Source of the DNA: Cryptomeria japonica
Taxonomy: Eukaryota > Streptophyta > Pinopsida > Cupressales > Cupressaceae
Length of the DNA stretch: 64,000 bases
Reading direction: 5' to 3'
NCBI RefSeq assembly: GCF_030272615.1
Contig: NW_026729297.1
Location: forward strand, 47,001 to 111,000
The notes under the pieces: model-generated
What the model saw: the letters and a program-made list of their open reading frames with translations, nothing else
Told to the model about the DNA's origin: nothing
The model's database searches: none
Part shown: in pieces, positions 34,961 to 48,083 of the stretch
Numbering within the stretch: the first letter of the stretch is position 1
Layout: every line of letters begins with the position of its first letter
Position numbers and translations under genes: made by a program

Positions 34961-35311
34961 TCCTAGATATATGTATGTTCTTCATTACCAATTTTGATAA
35001 AGGAAGATTAATTATTGTGTATGGTTTGATATGGAATTAGTGTTAGTAAACTAATGTTGTTTATACTTAAGGTATGAATGGTTTGATCTATTGACATGTG
35101 TTGTGGATGTCATTTCTAATCATTTTGGATTTTTGCCTTATGACAATAACTTGGAGCCTTTGTTATCACATCAAATTTGATGTTTGTGTTCTTGGATTGG
35201 TAGGTATCACTTGAGATGGTGGTCACTTTGATATTGTTGTAGATATCTCAATGGAGCATGAGAGAATGTTGGAGATTCATGTGGTTTCACATATGGCTAT
35301 GATGATGTATT

Positions 35312-36364
35312 TGTAGGTCTCGGGGACAACTAAGAGGGGGGGGGTGAATCAATTGTCAAATAAATTCAAACCAAAATCTTGTTAACCAACTTAATGCTTA
35401 ATACTGGTGACAGTTAAGTATGCCAGTAGATAGTGTTAATAGAAAATTGCTATACCGGTAAGAATTAATGCATGAAACATGAACATAAAGTCATCCACAA
35501 CACATGACACAAATATTTGTACGTGGAAACCCTGTAAGAGGAAAAACCACGGTGGGAAACCTTACCCACAATCAGATGATACTACTGCAAATAGTAAGTG
35601 TACAAGAGGGGTCTGCACATGCAGAAAGGCCAACAGCCTAGAGCTCACTGCCCAAACACAAATGGGAGTCACACTGACTACAGTTGGATGGTTAAATCTA
35701 AAGAGAATGTACTACACAAAATAGCATCTTTATATGCTGGATTTAGTACCGATGTAATGCTGATATGCTTCTACAAAAACCTAACTTCACTTTCAAATGA
35801 TGTCTTCATGTTTATCTCTGCTTGAGCTTGCATATACCCTTTCTTAAATATTTTTCGCATTCCACACTTGATCTTACAAATAAGATCTTTCATTTATACC
35901 ATACCCTAAGACCAATTTTAGTAGGTCGGCTTTACAAGATATTACAATAAAAATATTTTACAAATAATACAATATCTGATGCAATAGCTGATTAAACGTG
36001 TCAGCTTAATGCATTTACAACAATAATAAATCATCTCCATAGCGTGCCATGCTGATCTGGAAAAGATAAACCTGTCGGTGTAACCCTAGATAACCTAGAC
36101 CTATTTGCCGGTAAAAGCAAATATGCAAATAAGAATATACCAATGATATTACTTCAGGGAAAAGTGTCCACATGATGTTTTGACATTACCAAGTTTCTTC
36201 CATGTTATTGCAAGTACCGGTGAACATTATATCCTACCGGTTAACCATATACTGGTGATTATTTGAACAGTTTACTGATTGCCGGTGAACGTTGCTGGAT
36301 CTCCAAAGTAGGTGTATTTAGTAGGTGTTGACATCAATGACAAAACCATACCAAAATACCAACA
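35312..36364 (-). repeat. 3' LTR of the copia element
   Basis: 1,053 bp. Plus-strand ends are TGTAGGTCTC and ACCAACA. Very similar along its whole length to 40929-41987; many of the differences are CCGG/CTGG-type transitions. Confidence 0.95.
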
Positions 36365-36365
36365 A

Positions 36366-36378
36366 TCTCCCCCTTTAG
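36366..36378 (-). other. Polypurine tract, with second tract at 36549-36560
   Basis: CTAAAGGGGGAGA on the minus strand abuts the 3' LTR. A second tract, CAAAGGGGGAGAG, lies about 180 bp upstream. Confidence 0.75.
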
Positions 36379-36718
36379 CATTGATGGCAACACAAGATGG
36401 AAAAACCATCAAAGTGCTAAACTAGAAATGCCAAGTACAAAAACCAATTCTTCCCCTGGGAGTAATATGTGTTTATACAAATATTTATTTACAATACCAA
36501 TCTCAAAAAGATAATGCATATATTTTTCCTTAATGTTTTTCCATATATCTCTCCCCCTTTGACATCAAATGCCAAAGTCATAAAAAGGTCAAGTTCATAC
36601 AAAATACCAATCAATTCAATATACCAACTACCCCCCCTGAGAAGTAGCTTCCTCATCAAATACCGGAATAAAAGATTTGTCCATTTAATTCTGTTGGTTG
36701 ATGAAAGTCATCAACTAT

Positions 36719-39700
36719 CTAAGTCTCTACCAGTGGAGGTAAGACTCTGAGCTGATCTCTGAGATACTCAAAAGTTTCCTTAGGCAAAGGTTTTGTAAAA
36801 ATATATGCAAGCTGTTCTTTAGTATTCACATAAACCAGTTTTATTTCCTTTTCTTCAACTTTTTCCCTTAAAAAATTCAGTTTGATAGAAACATGTTTTG
36901 TTTTAGAATGTAATACTGGATTCTTAGATATGTCAATTGCTGCAGTGTTATCACAATATATAGTAATAGGTTCCTTGCATTTTACCTTTATGTCTTTCAA
37001 CATTTGCTTAAGCCAAAGTACCTGTGTACAGTTTGTTGCTGTTGCAACATATTCTGATTCTGCAGTTGATAAAGATGTACAACTCTGTTTCTTACTTAAC
37101 CAAGAAACTAATCTCTTTCCAAGAAAGAATGCTCCTCCAGTGGTAATCTTTCTATCATCTACATCTCCTGCCCAATTTGCATCTGTGTATGCGTATAGAT
37201 CAAAATTTTCATCTTTAGGATACCACAATCCAAGATTTGTTGTGCCTTGTAAGTACCAAAAAATCCTTTTTACTGCTAATTCATGATTTTCCTTGGGATT
37301 ACTCTGAAATCGAGAAACTATACATACTGCATTCATAATATCAGGTCTGGTTTGTGTCAAATATAGTAAACCTCCTATCATAGATTTGTATCTAGTTGGA
37401 TTAATAGGTGTGGATTCATCCCTTTGAGATAATTTGTCATTTGTAGTCATAGGTGTGCTTACCGGTTTAGAGTTCTCCATCCCAAATTTCTTGAGTAGTT
37501 CTTTCAAGTACTTAGATTGATTCAAAAATATGCCTTTATCAGTCTATAAAATCTACAATCCTAAAAAGAATTTTATTTCTCCAATCATAGACATTTCAAA
37601 TTCATGCTGCATTTTAAGAGAAAATTCTTTGCATAATCCATCTTCTCCTCCAAAGATTATATCATCAACAAATACTTCCATAATCAAAATGTCATCATTA
37701 GTTACTTTGTAGTATAAATTGCTATCTGCATTTCCTTTAGTAAAACCAATTTTTAAAAGATACTTATCCAATATTGCATGCCAGGCTCTTGGAGCTTGTT
37801 TTAGTCCATATAGAGCTTTTCTTAATCTGCAAACCATATCATTGTTATCTATGAAAGAAAATCCATCAGGTTGTTCAATATAGACTTCCTCTTCAAGATC
37901 TCCATTCAAAAATGCACATTTAATATCCGTTTGATAAACTTTGTAATCCTTGTGAGCTGTAAAGGCCAAGAATAATCTAACTGCCTCAATTCTGGCTACT
38001 GGTGTAAAGGTTTCATTGTAATCAACTCCTTCTTTCTAAGAATATCCCTTACACACTAGTCTTTCTTTATTCCTGACAACCTTACCATCTTCATTGAGTT
38101 TGTTTCTAAATACCCATTTGGTTCCAATTACATTTTTATTTTCAGGTCGAGGAACTAATGTCCAAGTATTATTTTTCTCAATCTGTCCTAATTCTTCTTC
38201 CATATCTTTAATCCAAAATTTATCTTCACATGCCTCATTGATAGATAATGGTTCAATTTGAGAAATAAGACATACCTCTTCATTTGCCAATCTTCCTCTT
38301 GTCATGACTCCTTTAAATTTGCTTCCAATTATCTAATCTTCAGAATGATTCAGTCTTACATACCGGGGTGTCTTAATCTATTATTGTTCTTCAATTACTA
38401 TGGTATCCTCTCATGATACCGGAGTAACTGGATCATTCTGTACCGGTGGATTTACTATTGGTTCATTTTTCATAATTTCTGTTACCGGTTCAGAGTCTAT
38501 ATACCTTGAAGTTTCTCTGAATTGTTCATCAATTTTTACATTTGTACTCTCAATAATTTTCTGTAATCTTTTATTAAAGCATCTATAAGCTTTACTCTTA
38601 GATGAATAACTAAGAAATATTCCTTCATCACTTCTAGGATCAAACTTGCCAATGTACTCATCTCTTCTAATATAACATTTACTTCCAAAAATTCTGAAAT
38701 ACTTAAGAGTAGGAGTATTACCAAACCATAGTTCATGAGGGGTCTTACTGGTTTCACCTTTGATGTGAACTTTGTTGAATGTATAGACAATAGTGCTTAC
38801 TGCCTCTCTTCAGTACACATGTGATAGATTTGCTTCTGATAACATACTTCTTGCTGCATCCAAAATAGTTCTATTTTTCCTTTCAACAACTCCATTTAGT
38901 TGTGGTGTCTGAGGTGCTGATAACTGTCTTTTGATTCCATTAACTTCACAGAATGTATTAAAATCTCTAGATGTGAATTCTCCTCCTTGATTTGATCTTA
39001 AACATTTAATTTTCTTACCGGTTTCATTTTCAACCATTGCTTTGAATAGTTTGAACTTCCCAAGTGCTTCTGATTTTTCTCTGAGAAAAGTAACGCAACA
39101 CATTCTAGAATAGTCATCAATAATTAGCATTAAATATCTATCACCTTGTAAACTTTTAGTTCTAGCTGGACCACATAAATCAGTGTGAATTAAATCAAGA
39201 GCATTATTGGATTTTTCTGGAATACTTTTGAAACTAGCTCTAACCTATTTTCCAAATTGACATTCCTTGCAAATTGTATTCTGAGGTTTCACAATTTTAG
39301 GTAAATCTCTAACTGCCTTAGAAGTACTGATTTTTACCATGCAATCAAAATTTACATGACATAGTCTTTTATGCCATAGCCAACTTTCATCTATATGTGC
39401 AATTAAGCATGCCTTTTCACTATTATTTAAATGAAAGATATTACCTCTAGTCTGATTACCGGTTGCAATTTCCAAACCGGTTCTATTCCTGATTTTGCAT
39501 TTTCCATTTTTAAATTGTAACTGAAAACATTTCTCGACTAATTGACCAACACTTAAAAGATTATGTTTTAATCCTTCAACATAGTAAACATTGTCAGTGT
39601 TATGTTTACCATCAAGAGATATTGAACCCTTACCTTTGATTGAACAGGCTTTGTCATCTCCGAATCTTACTAAGCCTCCATTGTATTCTTGAAAGCTCAA

Positions 39701-40870
39701 GAATTTGCCTTTGTCTCCAGTCATGTGATGTGAGCATCCTGAGTCAATAATCCATTCATCCTTTGATTCAACTTTAGCTGCTAGGGCTTGTTCTATCGGT
39801 GGAGCAATAGGTACCAGTTGATCTTCTGTTATAGTAACAAAGACCCATCTATTGTCTGCTGGATCCTCATCAGAATCATCAGTCACACCTTCATCAGCAA
39901 TGTAACAAGATTTATCTTTGTTTTTCTTAAATTTGTATCTTTGATATTCAGGATTAGGTTTGTATGTCCTTCTAGCTTCTTCTCTTAGTCTAGCATGTCT
40001 ATCAGGGCATCTTGAAGCCATATGACCAATCTTACTGTAGTTGGAACATTTAAAGGGTGCTTTACCTTCATACTTACTTCCAATTGGACCTTTTGGCATT
40101 TTTCTTGCAAATAGTGCTTCAAGTTCTTCAAGCTCTTCATTCTCCTTCTTGGTTTCTTCAAGTTCTCTTCCATAAAAGGCTCTCCAGTCTGATTTGTCAA
40201 AAGATGGAGCAAATGATGTTGATGCTTTGAAGGCCAAATCAGTTTTTATTGTAGCAACAGGACCAAATTCCTCAATTTCAAAAGCTGAAAGTTTTCCAAT
40301 CAATGTATCCCTAGTTACTGATGTATTAGGCATTGTTCTCAACTCATTAATAGTAGTAACCTTCATTTTATATGCTGGTGGCAAACCTCTTAATATTTTT
40401 GAAACAATCTCATCTTCACTCAAGGTTCCTCCACAACATTTGATGCCTAAAACAATTTCATTTACTCTTTCCATAAAAGCAGAAATTCTTTCATCTTCTT
40501 CCATTTTCAGATGTTCATACCTAACTTGGAAGCTTTCAAGTTTTGCAATTTTGACTGTGGAATCCCCTTCATTCAGTGTTTCCAAATGATCCCAAATAGC
40601 TTTTGCATTAGATCTATCTGATAATCCCATGATTTGTTGATCTGATAATGCGTTCAAAAGTGCTTCTCTTTCTTTGCAATCATTTTCTTCATCTTTAGCT
40701 AAAGTAATAGGAGCAGGCTAACCAGCTATAGCAGCAGTATAACCATTCTTAGTAACTTCCCAGATGTCTTTACCAATGTAATTCAGATGTGTCTCCATTC
40801 TGATTTTCCATATTCCATAGTTGGTTCCATCAAGTTTAGGACTATCCTTTCTGAAATAATTAGTAGACAT
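36719..40870 (-). pseudogene. Copia gag-pol polyprotein (broken)
   Basis: The start is ATG 40870 (MSTNYFRKDSPKLDG). In order: gag of the UBN2 type; a zinc knuckle with its second Cys lost (CSNYSKIGHMASRC); protease DSGCSHHMTG; integrase zinc motif (LWHKRLCH, CKECQFGK); integrase core with HTDLCGP, RSNQGGEF (catalytic Asp replaced by Asn) and ERKNRT; RT with KALYGLKQAPRAWH and FVDDIIFGG; and RNase H (YTDANWAGDVDDRK, IYCDNTAAI). Stops at about 40716, 39245, 38810, 38036 and 37550 fit single transitions at Gln or Trp codons. Few frameshifts are needed. This is the best-preserved pol in the window. Confidence 0.95.
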
Positions 40871-40913
40871 TGGATCTCCTCAAGTTGTTAAACTTCTGCA
40901 AAAAGGAGGACTA

Positions 40914-40926
40914 GGCTCTGATACCA
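40914..40926 (-). other. Primer binding site (Met-tRNA type)
   Basis: TGGTATCAGAGCC on the minus strand, two bases inside the 5' LTR. Confidence 0.9.
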
Positions 40927-40928
40927 AT

Positions 40929-41987
40929 TGTAGGTCCCGGGGACAACTAAGAGGGGGGGGGGGGTGAATCAGTTGTCAAATAAATTCAAACCAAAATCTT
41001 GTTAACCAACTTAATGCTTAATACCGGTGAAACAGTTAAGTATGCCGGTAGACAGTGTTAACAGAAAATTGCTATACCGGTAAGAATTAATGCATGAAAC
41101 ATAAACATAAAGTCATCCACAACACATGACACAAATATTTGTACGTGGAAACCATGTAAGGGGAAAAACCATGATGGGAAACCTTACCCACAATCAGATG
41201 ATACTACTGCAGATATTAAGTGTACAAGAGGGGTCTGCACATGCAGAAAGGCCAACAGCCTAGAGCTCACTGCTCAAACACAAATGAGAGTCACACTGAC
41301 TATAGTTGGATGGTTAAATCCAATGAGAATGTACTGCACAAAATAGCATCTTCATATGCTGGATTTAGTACTGGTGTAATGCTGATATGCTTCTACAAAA
41401 ACCTAACTTCACTTTCAAATGATGTCTTCGTGTTTATCTCCGCTTGATCTCGCATATACCCTTTCTTAAATCTTTTTCGTATTCCACACTTGATCTTACA
41501 AATAAGATCTTACATTTATACCATACGCTAAGACCAATTTTAGTAGGTCGGCTCTACAAGATATTACAATAAAAATATTTTACAAATAATACAATATCCG
41601 ATGCAATAACCGATTAAAAGTGTCAGCTTAATGCATTTACAACAATAATAAATCATCTCCATAGTGTGCCATTCTGATCTGGAAAAGATAAACCTGTCTG
41701 TGTAACCCTAGATAACCTGGACCTATTTGTCGGTAAAAGCAAATATGCAAATAAGAATATACCAATGATATTACTTTAGGGAAAAGTTTCCACATGATGT
41801 TTTTGACATTACCAAGTGTCTTCCATGTTATTGCAGGTACCGATGAACATTATATCCTGTCGGTTAACCATATACCGATGATTATTTGAACAGTTTACTG
41901 ATTGCCGATGAACGTTGCTGGATCTCCAAAGTAGGTGTATTTAGCAGGTGTTGACATCAATGACAAAACCATACCAAAATACCAACA
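40929..41987 (-). repeat. 5' LTR of the copia element
   Basis: 1,059 bp, matching 35312-36364. Starts TGTAGGTCCC after the primer site. Confidence 0.95.
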
Positions 41988-41992
41988 GTATT

Positions 41993-44900
41993 TCACTTGT
42001 TGACCCTTATCAATGTATACATTTGTAAAGTGGAAAATTGAACCCTAGTGATTCCCCACCTAGGAGAGAGAAAGGAAATAACTAGGATAATTTTTAGTTG
42101 GGAGATACTTTGCATTCAAAAGAGGGGTTGAATTCACTAGATCCAAACCCTAGAGTGAATAAGGATCTGAATACTAAGTCAACTGCAAGGGTGCAATGCA
42201 ATTTACCCTCTTTTGTAAGTAGAAGAGTTGACTTGTTGACTATGCAAAAAAGAGAGATAAAATGGGTGAAATGAGGAGCTACTAGTTCGAGATTGGGCAG
42301 TAAATTTGGATATGAGATATTTAGACTGATACAGATCTGCCCTGCAAATTTGGACAAAAGTTATCGGGACTGTGTTGAAAGTGGACACAGTCCTCTGAAA
42401 AATCCTTGAAATGAAAAGGGTTTTCCCATCTCTTTAAATGAAGCCCAAACTTTTAATTACAGTTGCGCACCTGCAACCAACACACAAAAAAGAAGGGAAG
42501 AAGAGTTGTGGATAGGGATTTCCTCAGTCAAACCCCAGTTGAGGAATTGACCTTGAAAGAAAGTAATTGAAAATGTTTAAATGTAAATGATGCAAATGTA
42601 TACCTTGTAGATCTGCAATTTGTTGATGATGATTGCTTTGCTTCTTGAATGTAATCACAGGTGTTGCATGAAATGGCATGTAACATGACAAAACCCTAAC
42701 ACACACACATGCCTGCAAATGAATGTTGTAATTTTTATGTAATGGATGAATGAAGAAGACACATTAAGAAGGAGATGTTTGAAGACTTGAACATGTGAAC
42801 ACTTGATGATGTATATTTTCACCTATGCTTCCTTATCCTTGTATATTTTCACTTCGCTTATGAAAACGAGAGGACTAGATTCACTTTTAGACTTGCCTCG
42901 GAGGATTAATTTTCATCTCACTGAAGGCTGACATAGGAGAATTTAAGTTCCCAAAAAGAAAATTAGGTCCAAGGGTCATATGGACCCATCTTAGGGCCAC
43001 CCTAAGAGGAAGGATAGGGGTACCACACCCCTATCCTAGGGGGGAAAGGGGTGCTATGCCCTTGTCCTGCCCTATTTTGGGGCCTATACAAGGTCTCAAG
43101 GTGATGCAAGGGCCAAAACAAGAGAAGATTTAAAATTATGATGCAGAGAAGGTTCCCAATTGAGTAGGGGAATGTAGTTGTCACCTAAAATGCAGTCAAA
43201 ATTTAAAGGGTTGCAATTTTATGATGCTACATTTATCCCCCACTTTAGTGGGAGTATGACTTATGCGAATACAACTGGTAAAGTAGAAGAAAGAGAGAGA
43301 TGAAGATGAGAGATACATAGAAATACCACAAGGAGTATAAGACATCACTAATATTGAGGAACAAAGCCCCAAATCTTAGGATCTTAACTCACTCAAACAT
43401 ATGCAAGATAATACAAGACAAAAGGAACAAGACAAACAAAAACAAGACCAAACACAACATACACATGACAAAAACAAAACACGAGACCATAAATCAACTA
43501 GCCAAAGAGACCTCGATACAGATGTCTCAAACAACTAATTGAAACACAAAGACAAATGCCATCACATAAACACCAATAATCACATAAAAGCGCAAAGCTT
43601 ACATCATCCATGAACCATCAATAGTAAAACTATGAGCTCATGAGAGGAAGGAGAGAGAACATGAATACACACTTTGGTGATCCATGAGAAGAAAGGTGAA
43701 CAAGAGGAAACCATGGACATCTCGCCCCTAGAATTAGGTGATCCATGGATTAAAAGGACATGGAAAACTAGCCCCTAGAGTCTGTCTAGGTGATCCATGT
43801 AAGGGAGGAAGGTGAGAATGCTGTTAGTTCCACTCAACCTCATGCATGTGTGTGCAAGTGAGGTTCGAAGCATCTGATAGGAGTCTATGCCTGATTATGC
43901 TACAACCTATATAATAGGTATAGCACAAGTGTCAAGAAAGTGGCGGCATCTCGCTCTAAGAGTCTGCCCTTTGGTTAAGAAAATAGTGAAACCTTGGAAA
44001 GAGGAAAAGGAATAATCTTGCCCTCCAAGCATAGAGGCAAGAATAAATAGGCTATTACATTTCACACTAAGTATGATTGCACCTTAAATTGTACCACCAT
44101 GAATGACAAGGAGCCCCCAATAGGTAGGCTAACTATGTCACATAGTGAGGAGCAACATAATAGGAACTTGAATGTTATTTTAAATGATCATGATGAATAT
44201 GACAATCATTGTTAGATGTTATTTTTAACATGCCTGAATCAATGTAATGTTGCATTTGTTGATTTATTATGAGAACATGTGGATTTATAAGACAATGGAG
44301 AAGAATATGTTGACAAAGGAAATTGTAATTTCTCATGACTTTCTCACTCACATTCAAGCATTTGTCCATTGCATCCATGTGCATGTTCAAAAGAGGGTTC
44401 ACTCTTAGGGGGAATTGGATGGAAGTTTAAAGAGGCCCAATCAATTTCAAGATTTTTGTTAAGAGAAAAATTTGGAATATGAAATTTAGGCATCTTAGAC
44501 TTTCTAGAAAAGGTAGGAGTGAAATCTAAGGACCCCCAATCATCCTCTAAGACTTATTCCTTAGCAACTTCTTTTGGTAGGAGATGGTGTATTTGAGTAA
44601 ATTGAAGAGAGGATTGTAGGAACTAAGAAAGCATATGATGCTTCACTTATGTTCTCATCAACTACCTCATTAATATATGTGTAAGGCACAACATGATAAT
44701 TAGGAAGAATTTTTGGTTTCCTAGGAACATGAATGGAATTGATTTGATTTTTATTAGGCTCTTGGTTTTTGGGAGAGAGAATTATGATGAGAAATGATAT
44801 CATCCTCTCATTCTAAGGTATCTTTATGTTCAAGACACTCATTAGGAAAAGTATTATCATATGTAATTAATGCTTCATCTTTAGAGGGAAGATCATGTAA

Positions 44901-45954
44901 AGAAGGTGTGGTATCACTAGGATAAGTATCCATAATATCATCCTCTCGCACCAAATAATCCTTATGAGGGAGGTACTTTTTAGGAGAAGAAGGAACACAA
45001 CTCTCCAAAGATTCATCTTTAGGAAGGAGATCTTTGAAAAAAGTTTCCATATTCCCTTTTTGCACCAATGTGCCCTCATTAATGCGATCAATTTTGGGAG
45101 AGGGTAAATTATAGGTATGAATGAAAGGGAGAGATAAAATATCATCATATGCATAAAAAGGAACATCATGAACATCTTTAATCTAACTTGAAATTGAATT
45201 AGCAAAATAAGATCAGAACTCCATATGCACTTACGATAAAACAAGAAACTCATATGTCATTTAACCATTATTATGTTCACCCCATACATGCATAGAAAAT
45301 TGAATAAAGGAGGGAAATTGAAATTTGAATTGCAAATTTGAAATTGAAATTTTGAATTTGAAATTTGAAACTTGCAAAATAATTGAATAATTCAAAATTC
45401 TAGGAAAAATAATTATTCAATTAAATGAACAAATTGATTAAAAGAATAATAATGCAACCTCTTAGGAAATTGAAAATTAAAAATTAGGATTATGTAAAAA
45501 AAAATAACCTCTGAATTTAAAATTTTAAAATTATCCAAAAGAGATTAAAATTAAGGCCTATTGAAAAACCTCTTAATTTAAAAAAATGAAAGTTGAATTA
45601 AAATTTTGAAATTTAAAATTAGGGTTTTTCTTAATTAACCACTTAATATTAAACTATATCTTGAAAATTTAAATTTTGATAGTGGAGATTATTTTTTATT
45701 TTAGAGGGACCGAAATTCGACAAAATCAACTAATTTTCTGGATTTGAGCAATTAAATACAGTCATAACAATCTCCCAAAATTTTGGGAAAAAAGTCAGGG
45801 ACCAGATTGAAAGTGCACACGGTCCTCACAACTTTTTCAAAAATTTTCAGGGATGAAAGCTATGATGATTTGAGAACTAACCCCAAAAAATTGATTAATT
45901 TTACAATCTCTAGATAGGTGAAATTAAGGTTTGAATGTTGAAATGGAACCCTAT
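41993..45954. other. Unassigned repeat-like DNA with possible LTR edge
   Basis: At 43232-43246 the minus strand reads AAGTGGGGGATAAA, a purine tract, directly before TGTAGCATC (from 43231), which looks like the start of a 3' LTR running left. Frames at 44175-44402 and 44808-45068 (minus) carry Pro/Asp/Ser-rich sequence without a known domain. A phrase near 42370 (GAAAGTGGACACAGTCCTC) recurs with changes near 45810, possibly parts of two diverged LTRs. No pol is visible. 45300-45660 is low-complexity A/T with GAAATTTGAA iterations. 43735-43800 has two CCCCTAGA..TAGGTGATCCATG repeats. Confidence 0.35.
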
Positions 45955-47578
45955 TGATGCAAAGAATCTTGGAGCTTGGTTCAATACACCTTCTTGAGTG
46001 ACTTGTCCTACTCAACCCCTCAACTACTCAAGTCCATCCAGTGGCACTTAGTAGGGGTTATTCTAGTGAGACCTCCAAGGTTTTCACCTATTTGGCTTGC
46101 CTCCAAGGTATAGGAAATGGTTTTGGACAATCAACTCCACCACTTGAGGTTGCCACCTCAGTCACACACACTTCACTCCAGGGCTCCAACCACTCCTGCA
46201 AGGATCTTAACACACAACCACTTCCTATGGGTCCCCAATGCATCTACCAAGTGTCTTTGAATTATTTTGAGGCTTTAGGCTCACAAAACCCATTGCTTTA
46301 GTTTCCTAACCTTTCTAGGTCTCCACCAGTTCCAAAATAGGCCTAATTGCATTAGCCCTCCCTTGGCGGTTTTAGGGCCTTAGTTTGTAAATGTCCCAAA
46401 CAAGGCTAGAAATAAATCATGTATTAGAGTACCCTTTTGGAAGTTACAACCAATACTAGAAAATTGCATTTGGTTTATCCGTACAAGTGGGGTTTCCAAT
46501 GCTGCACTATTTTGAAGGGTTTACGTCTCACCAGGTGACTTGGAAAGATGGGTCTAAAACTTTGCACCAGTCAAGACTCCTACTCAAAAAGATTTAGGAA
46601 TATTCAAGAGCACTTAGAGGGCTTTCCATTCATGTGTCACTTGTTCATGCACCAATCCACATGTGCTCATTAATCATAGTTTTCTTGTTGTCCTAAGTCA
46701 CCTACTCCTAGTGGTGGGCCTAGAGCTTCATTGTTTCTCCTCCACAAGGACCTGCAAAACCAAAAATCCTATCCTAAGGCTATGTATAGACCCTAACCTA
46801 GCATTCTTAGTTATTTCAATAATTGCCATTAAATAATGCCTAGGTTAGAGCCATTTTATTGGTATTAAACCCTACTTGCAAGGGTTCTACACCTAGTTGC
46901 AAATAATGGAAGAAATCTCTGCAACCTAGGACAATCAAACCTACAAATCAACCTTAATGAAGGCAAATACAATGAACACTCAATAATTGCAATGATTTTA
47001 CACCATCTAGTATGTACTGGACCATACAAGCAATGAATACAAATGAAAAACTCTCAAAAACCGGTGGAAACAAGTTTGCTTCACAATCCAAAAACTCGCT
47101 CTTGCATTTCCAATCCTCCAACCTGTACAATGAAGTGAATTTTGGCTTTTATCCTCCTATTTCAGTCAGTTCAACCAACTTTTAATTCCTATAACCAAAA
47201 ATACAACTTTTGCAAGAAATTGCAAAATGTTGCTCAACAACTTTTTACATCTTTTGGCTTCAAGATGCAACTTTGCATTATAATGCATTTTTAGACTCCT
47301 GAGGGTCCTTAAACACCCTAAAGACCTAAACACAACACAATTGACCCCTAATACATGAATACATTCATCTGGAGCACTTTACCTATGATCTACCTAAGCA
47401 TCTCACTTCTCAGGCTATCAGCATCCTGAACACAATTGACTCAAACCAAAACTTGGACACCTCAACCATGTCTCTATTGATTCCTAAATGGCTAGTCCAT
47501 TATTACATCACAAAGATAACTCACAAAATTGAAAGAAAATAAAAAATTGGTAATTGGAGTATTTGGTACCCTGCATCA
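45955..47578 (-). repeat. 3' LTR of the gypsy element
   Basis: 1,624 bp, plus-strand ends TGATGCAAAGAATC and CCCTGCATCA. Aligns with 52264-53468 over its first 1.2 kb. Confidence 0.9.
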
Positions 47579-47599
47579 TACTCCCCTGGGACAAAGAAC

Positions 47600-47794
47600 T
47601 CAAGTCCCTTGAGTTAAAAGGTCTGCAATCTCCACTCCATGTTGTAGTATATCTACCTCTAACATCCACATGGCATCTAAATCAGGTAACCTTTCCCACT
47701 TGACAAGATAGTTCTTGTAGACTCCTTTCCTTGTCTTCTTTACTATCTTGGTATCCAACATACTCTCCAACTTAACCGGTTGACTAGGTGGCAA
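47600..47794 (-). pseudogene. Chromodomain at the integrase C-terminus
   Basis: The open piece contains KIVKKTRKGVYKNYLVKW followed by ERLPDLDAMWMLEVDI. This is the chromodomain core (Y/F-LVKW..W) that in chromoviruses steers integration to marked chromatin. It sits just before the purine tract, as expected for the polyprotein end. It is separated from the integrase piece by stops. Confidence 0.8.
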
Positions 47795-48083
47795 ATACTT
47801 TATCTAATCTTCATGAACTAATGATGGCATGTCCATCTGATTTGTTGGTGACTCTTCCTTGTATGGATAGATATCACATACATTAAAAATGGGAGATATC
47901 CCCAAGGTAGGAGGAAGTTCTAAAACCTCATATGCATTCTACCCATACTTGTGCACCACCTTGAGAGGCCCAATTTTCTTCATCATGAGTTTGATAGGCT
48001 TCTCTTTTGGAAGTCTCCTTCCTAAGGTATGCTAACACTAAGTCTCCAATTTTAAAGTGTACTTTCCTCCTTGTTTTATCAAC

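Larger units (their letters stand above)
27640..35311. repeat. Duplicon C (extended unit shared with D)
   Basis: Matches D (59670-62600) by eye in four stretches: 27660-27900 with 59700-59935, 29805-30060 with 59945-60209, 31200-31862 with 60213-60595, and 33330-35311 with about 60600-62590. C additionally holds a LINE, the gene, three extra 61-bp units and 31863-33330. The copia element at 35312 interrupts it. Confidence 0.8.
35312..41987 (-). mobile_element. Full-length Ty1/copia retrotransposon
   Basis: LTRs at 35312-36364 and 40929-41987, framed by the 5-bp direct repeat GTATT (35307-35311, 41988-41992). A Met-tRNA primer site (40914-40926) and a purine tract (36366-36378) set the minus orientation. 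The internal region codes for the full gag-protease-integrase-RT-RNase H order of copia elements. The 6.7-kb structure is complete but the gene is dead. It inserted in duplicon C; D has the corresponding site empty near 62590. Confidence 0.95.

Noticed and set aside
45300-45660. Possible matrix-attachment or origin region
   Set aside because: Only A/T-rich simple sequence is visible; composition alone does not support a function.
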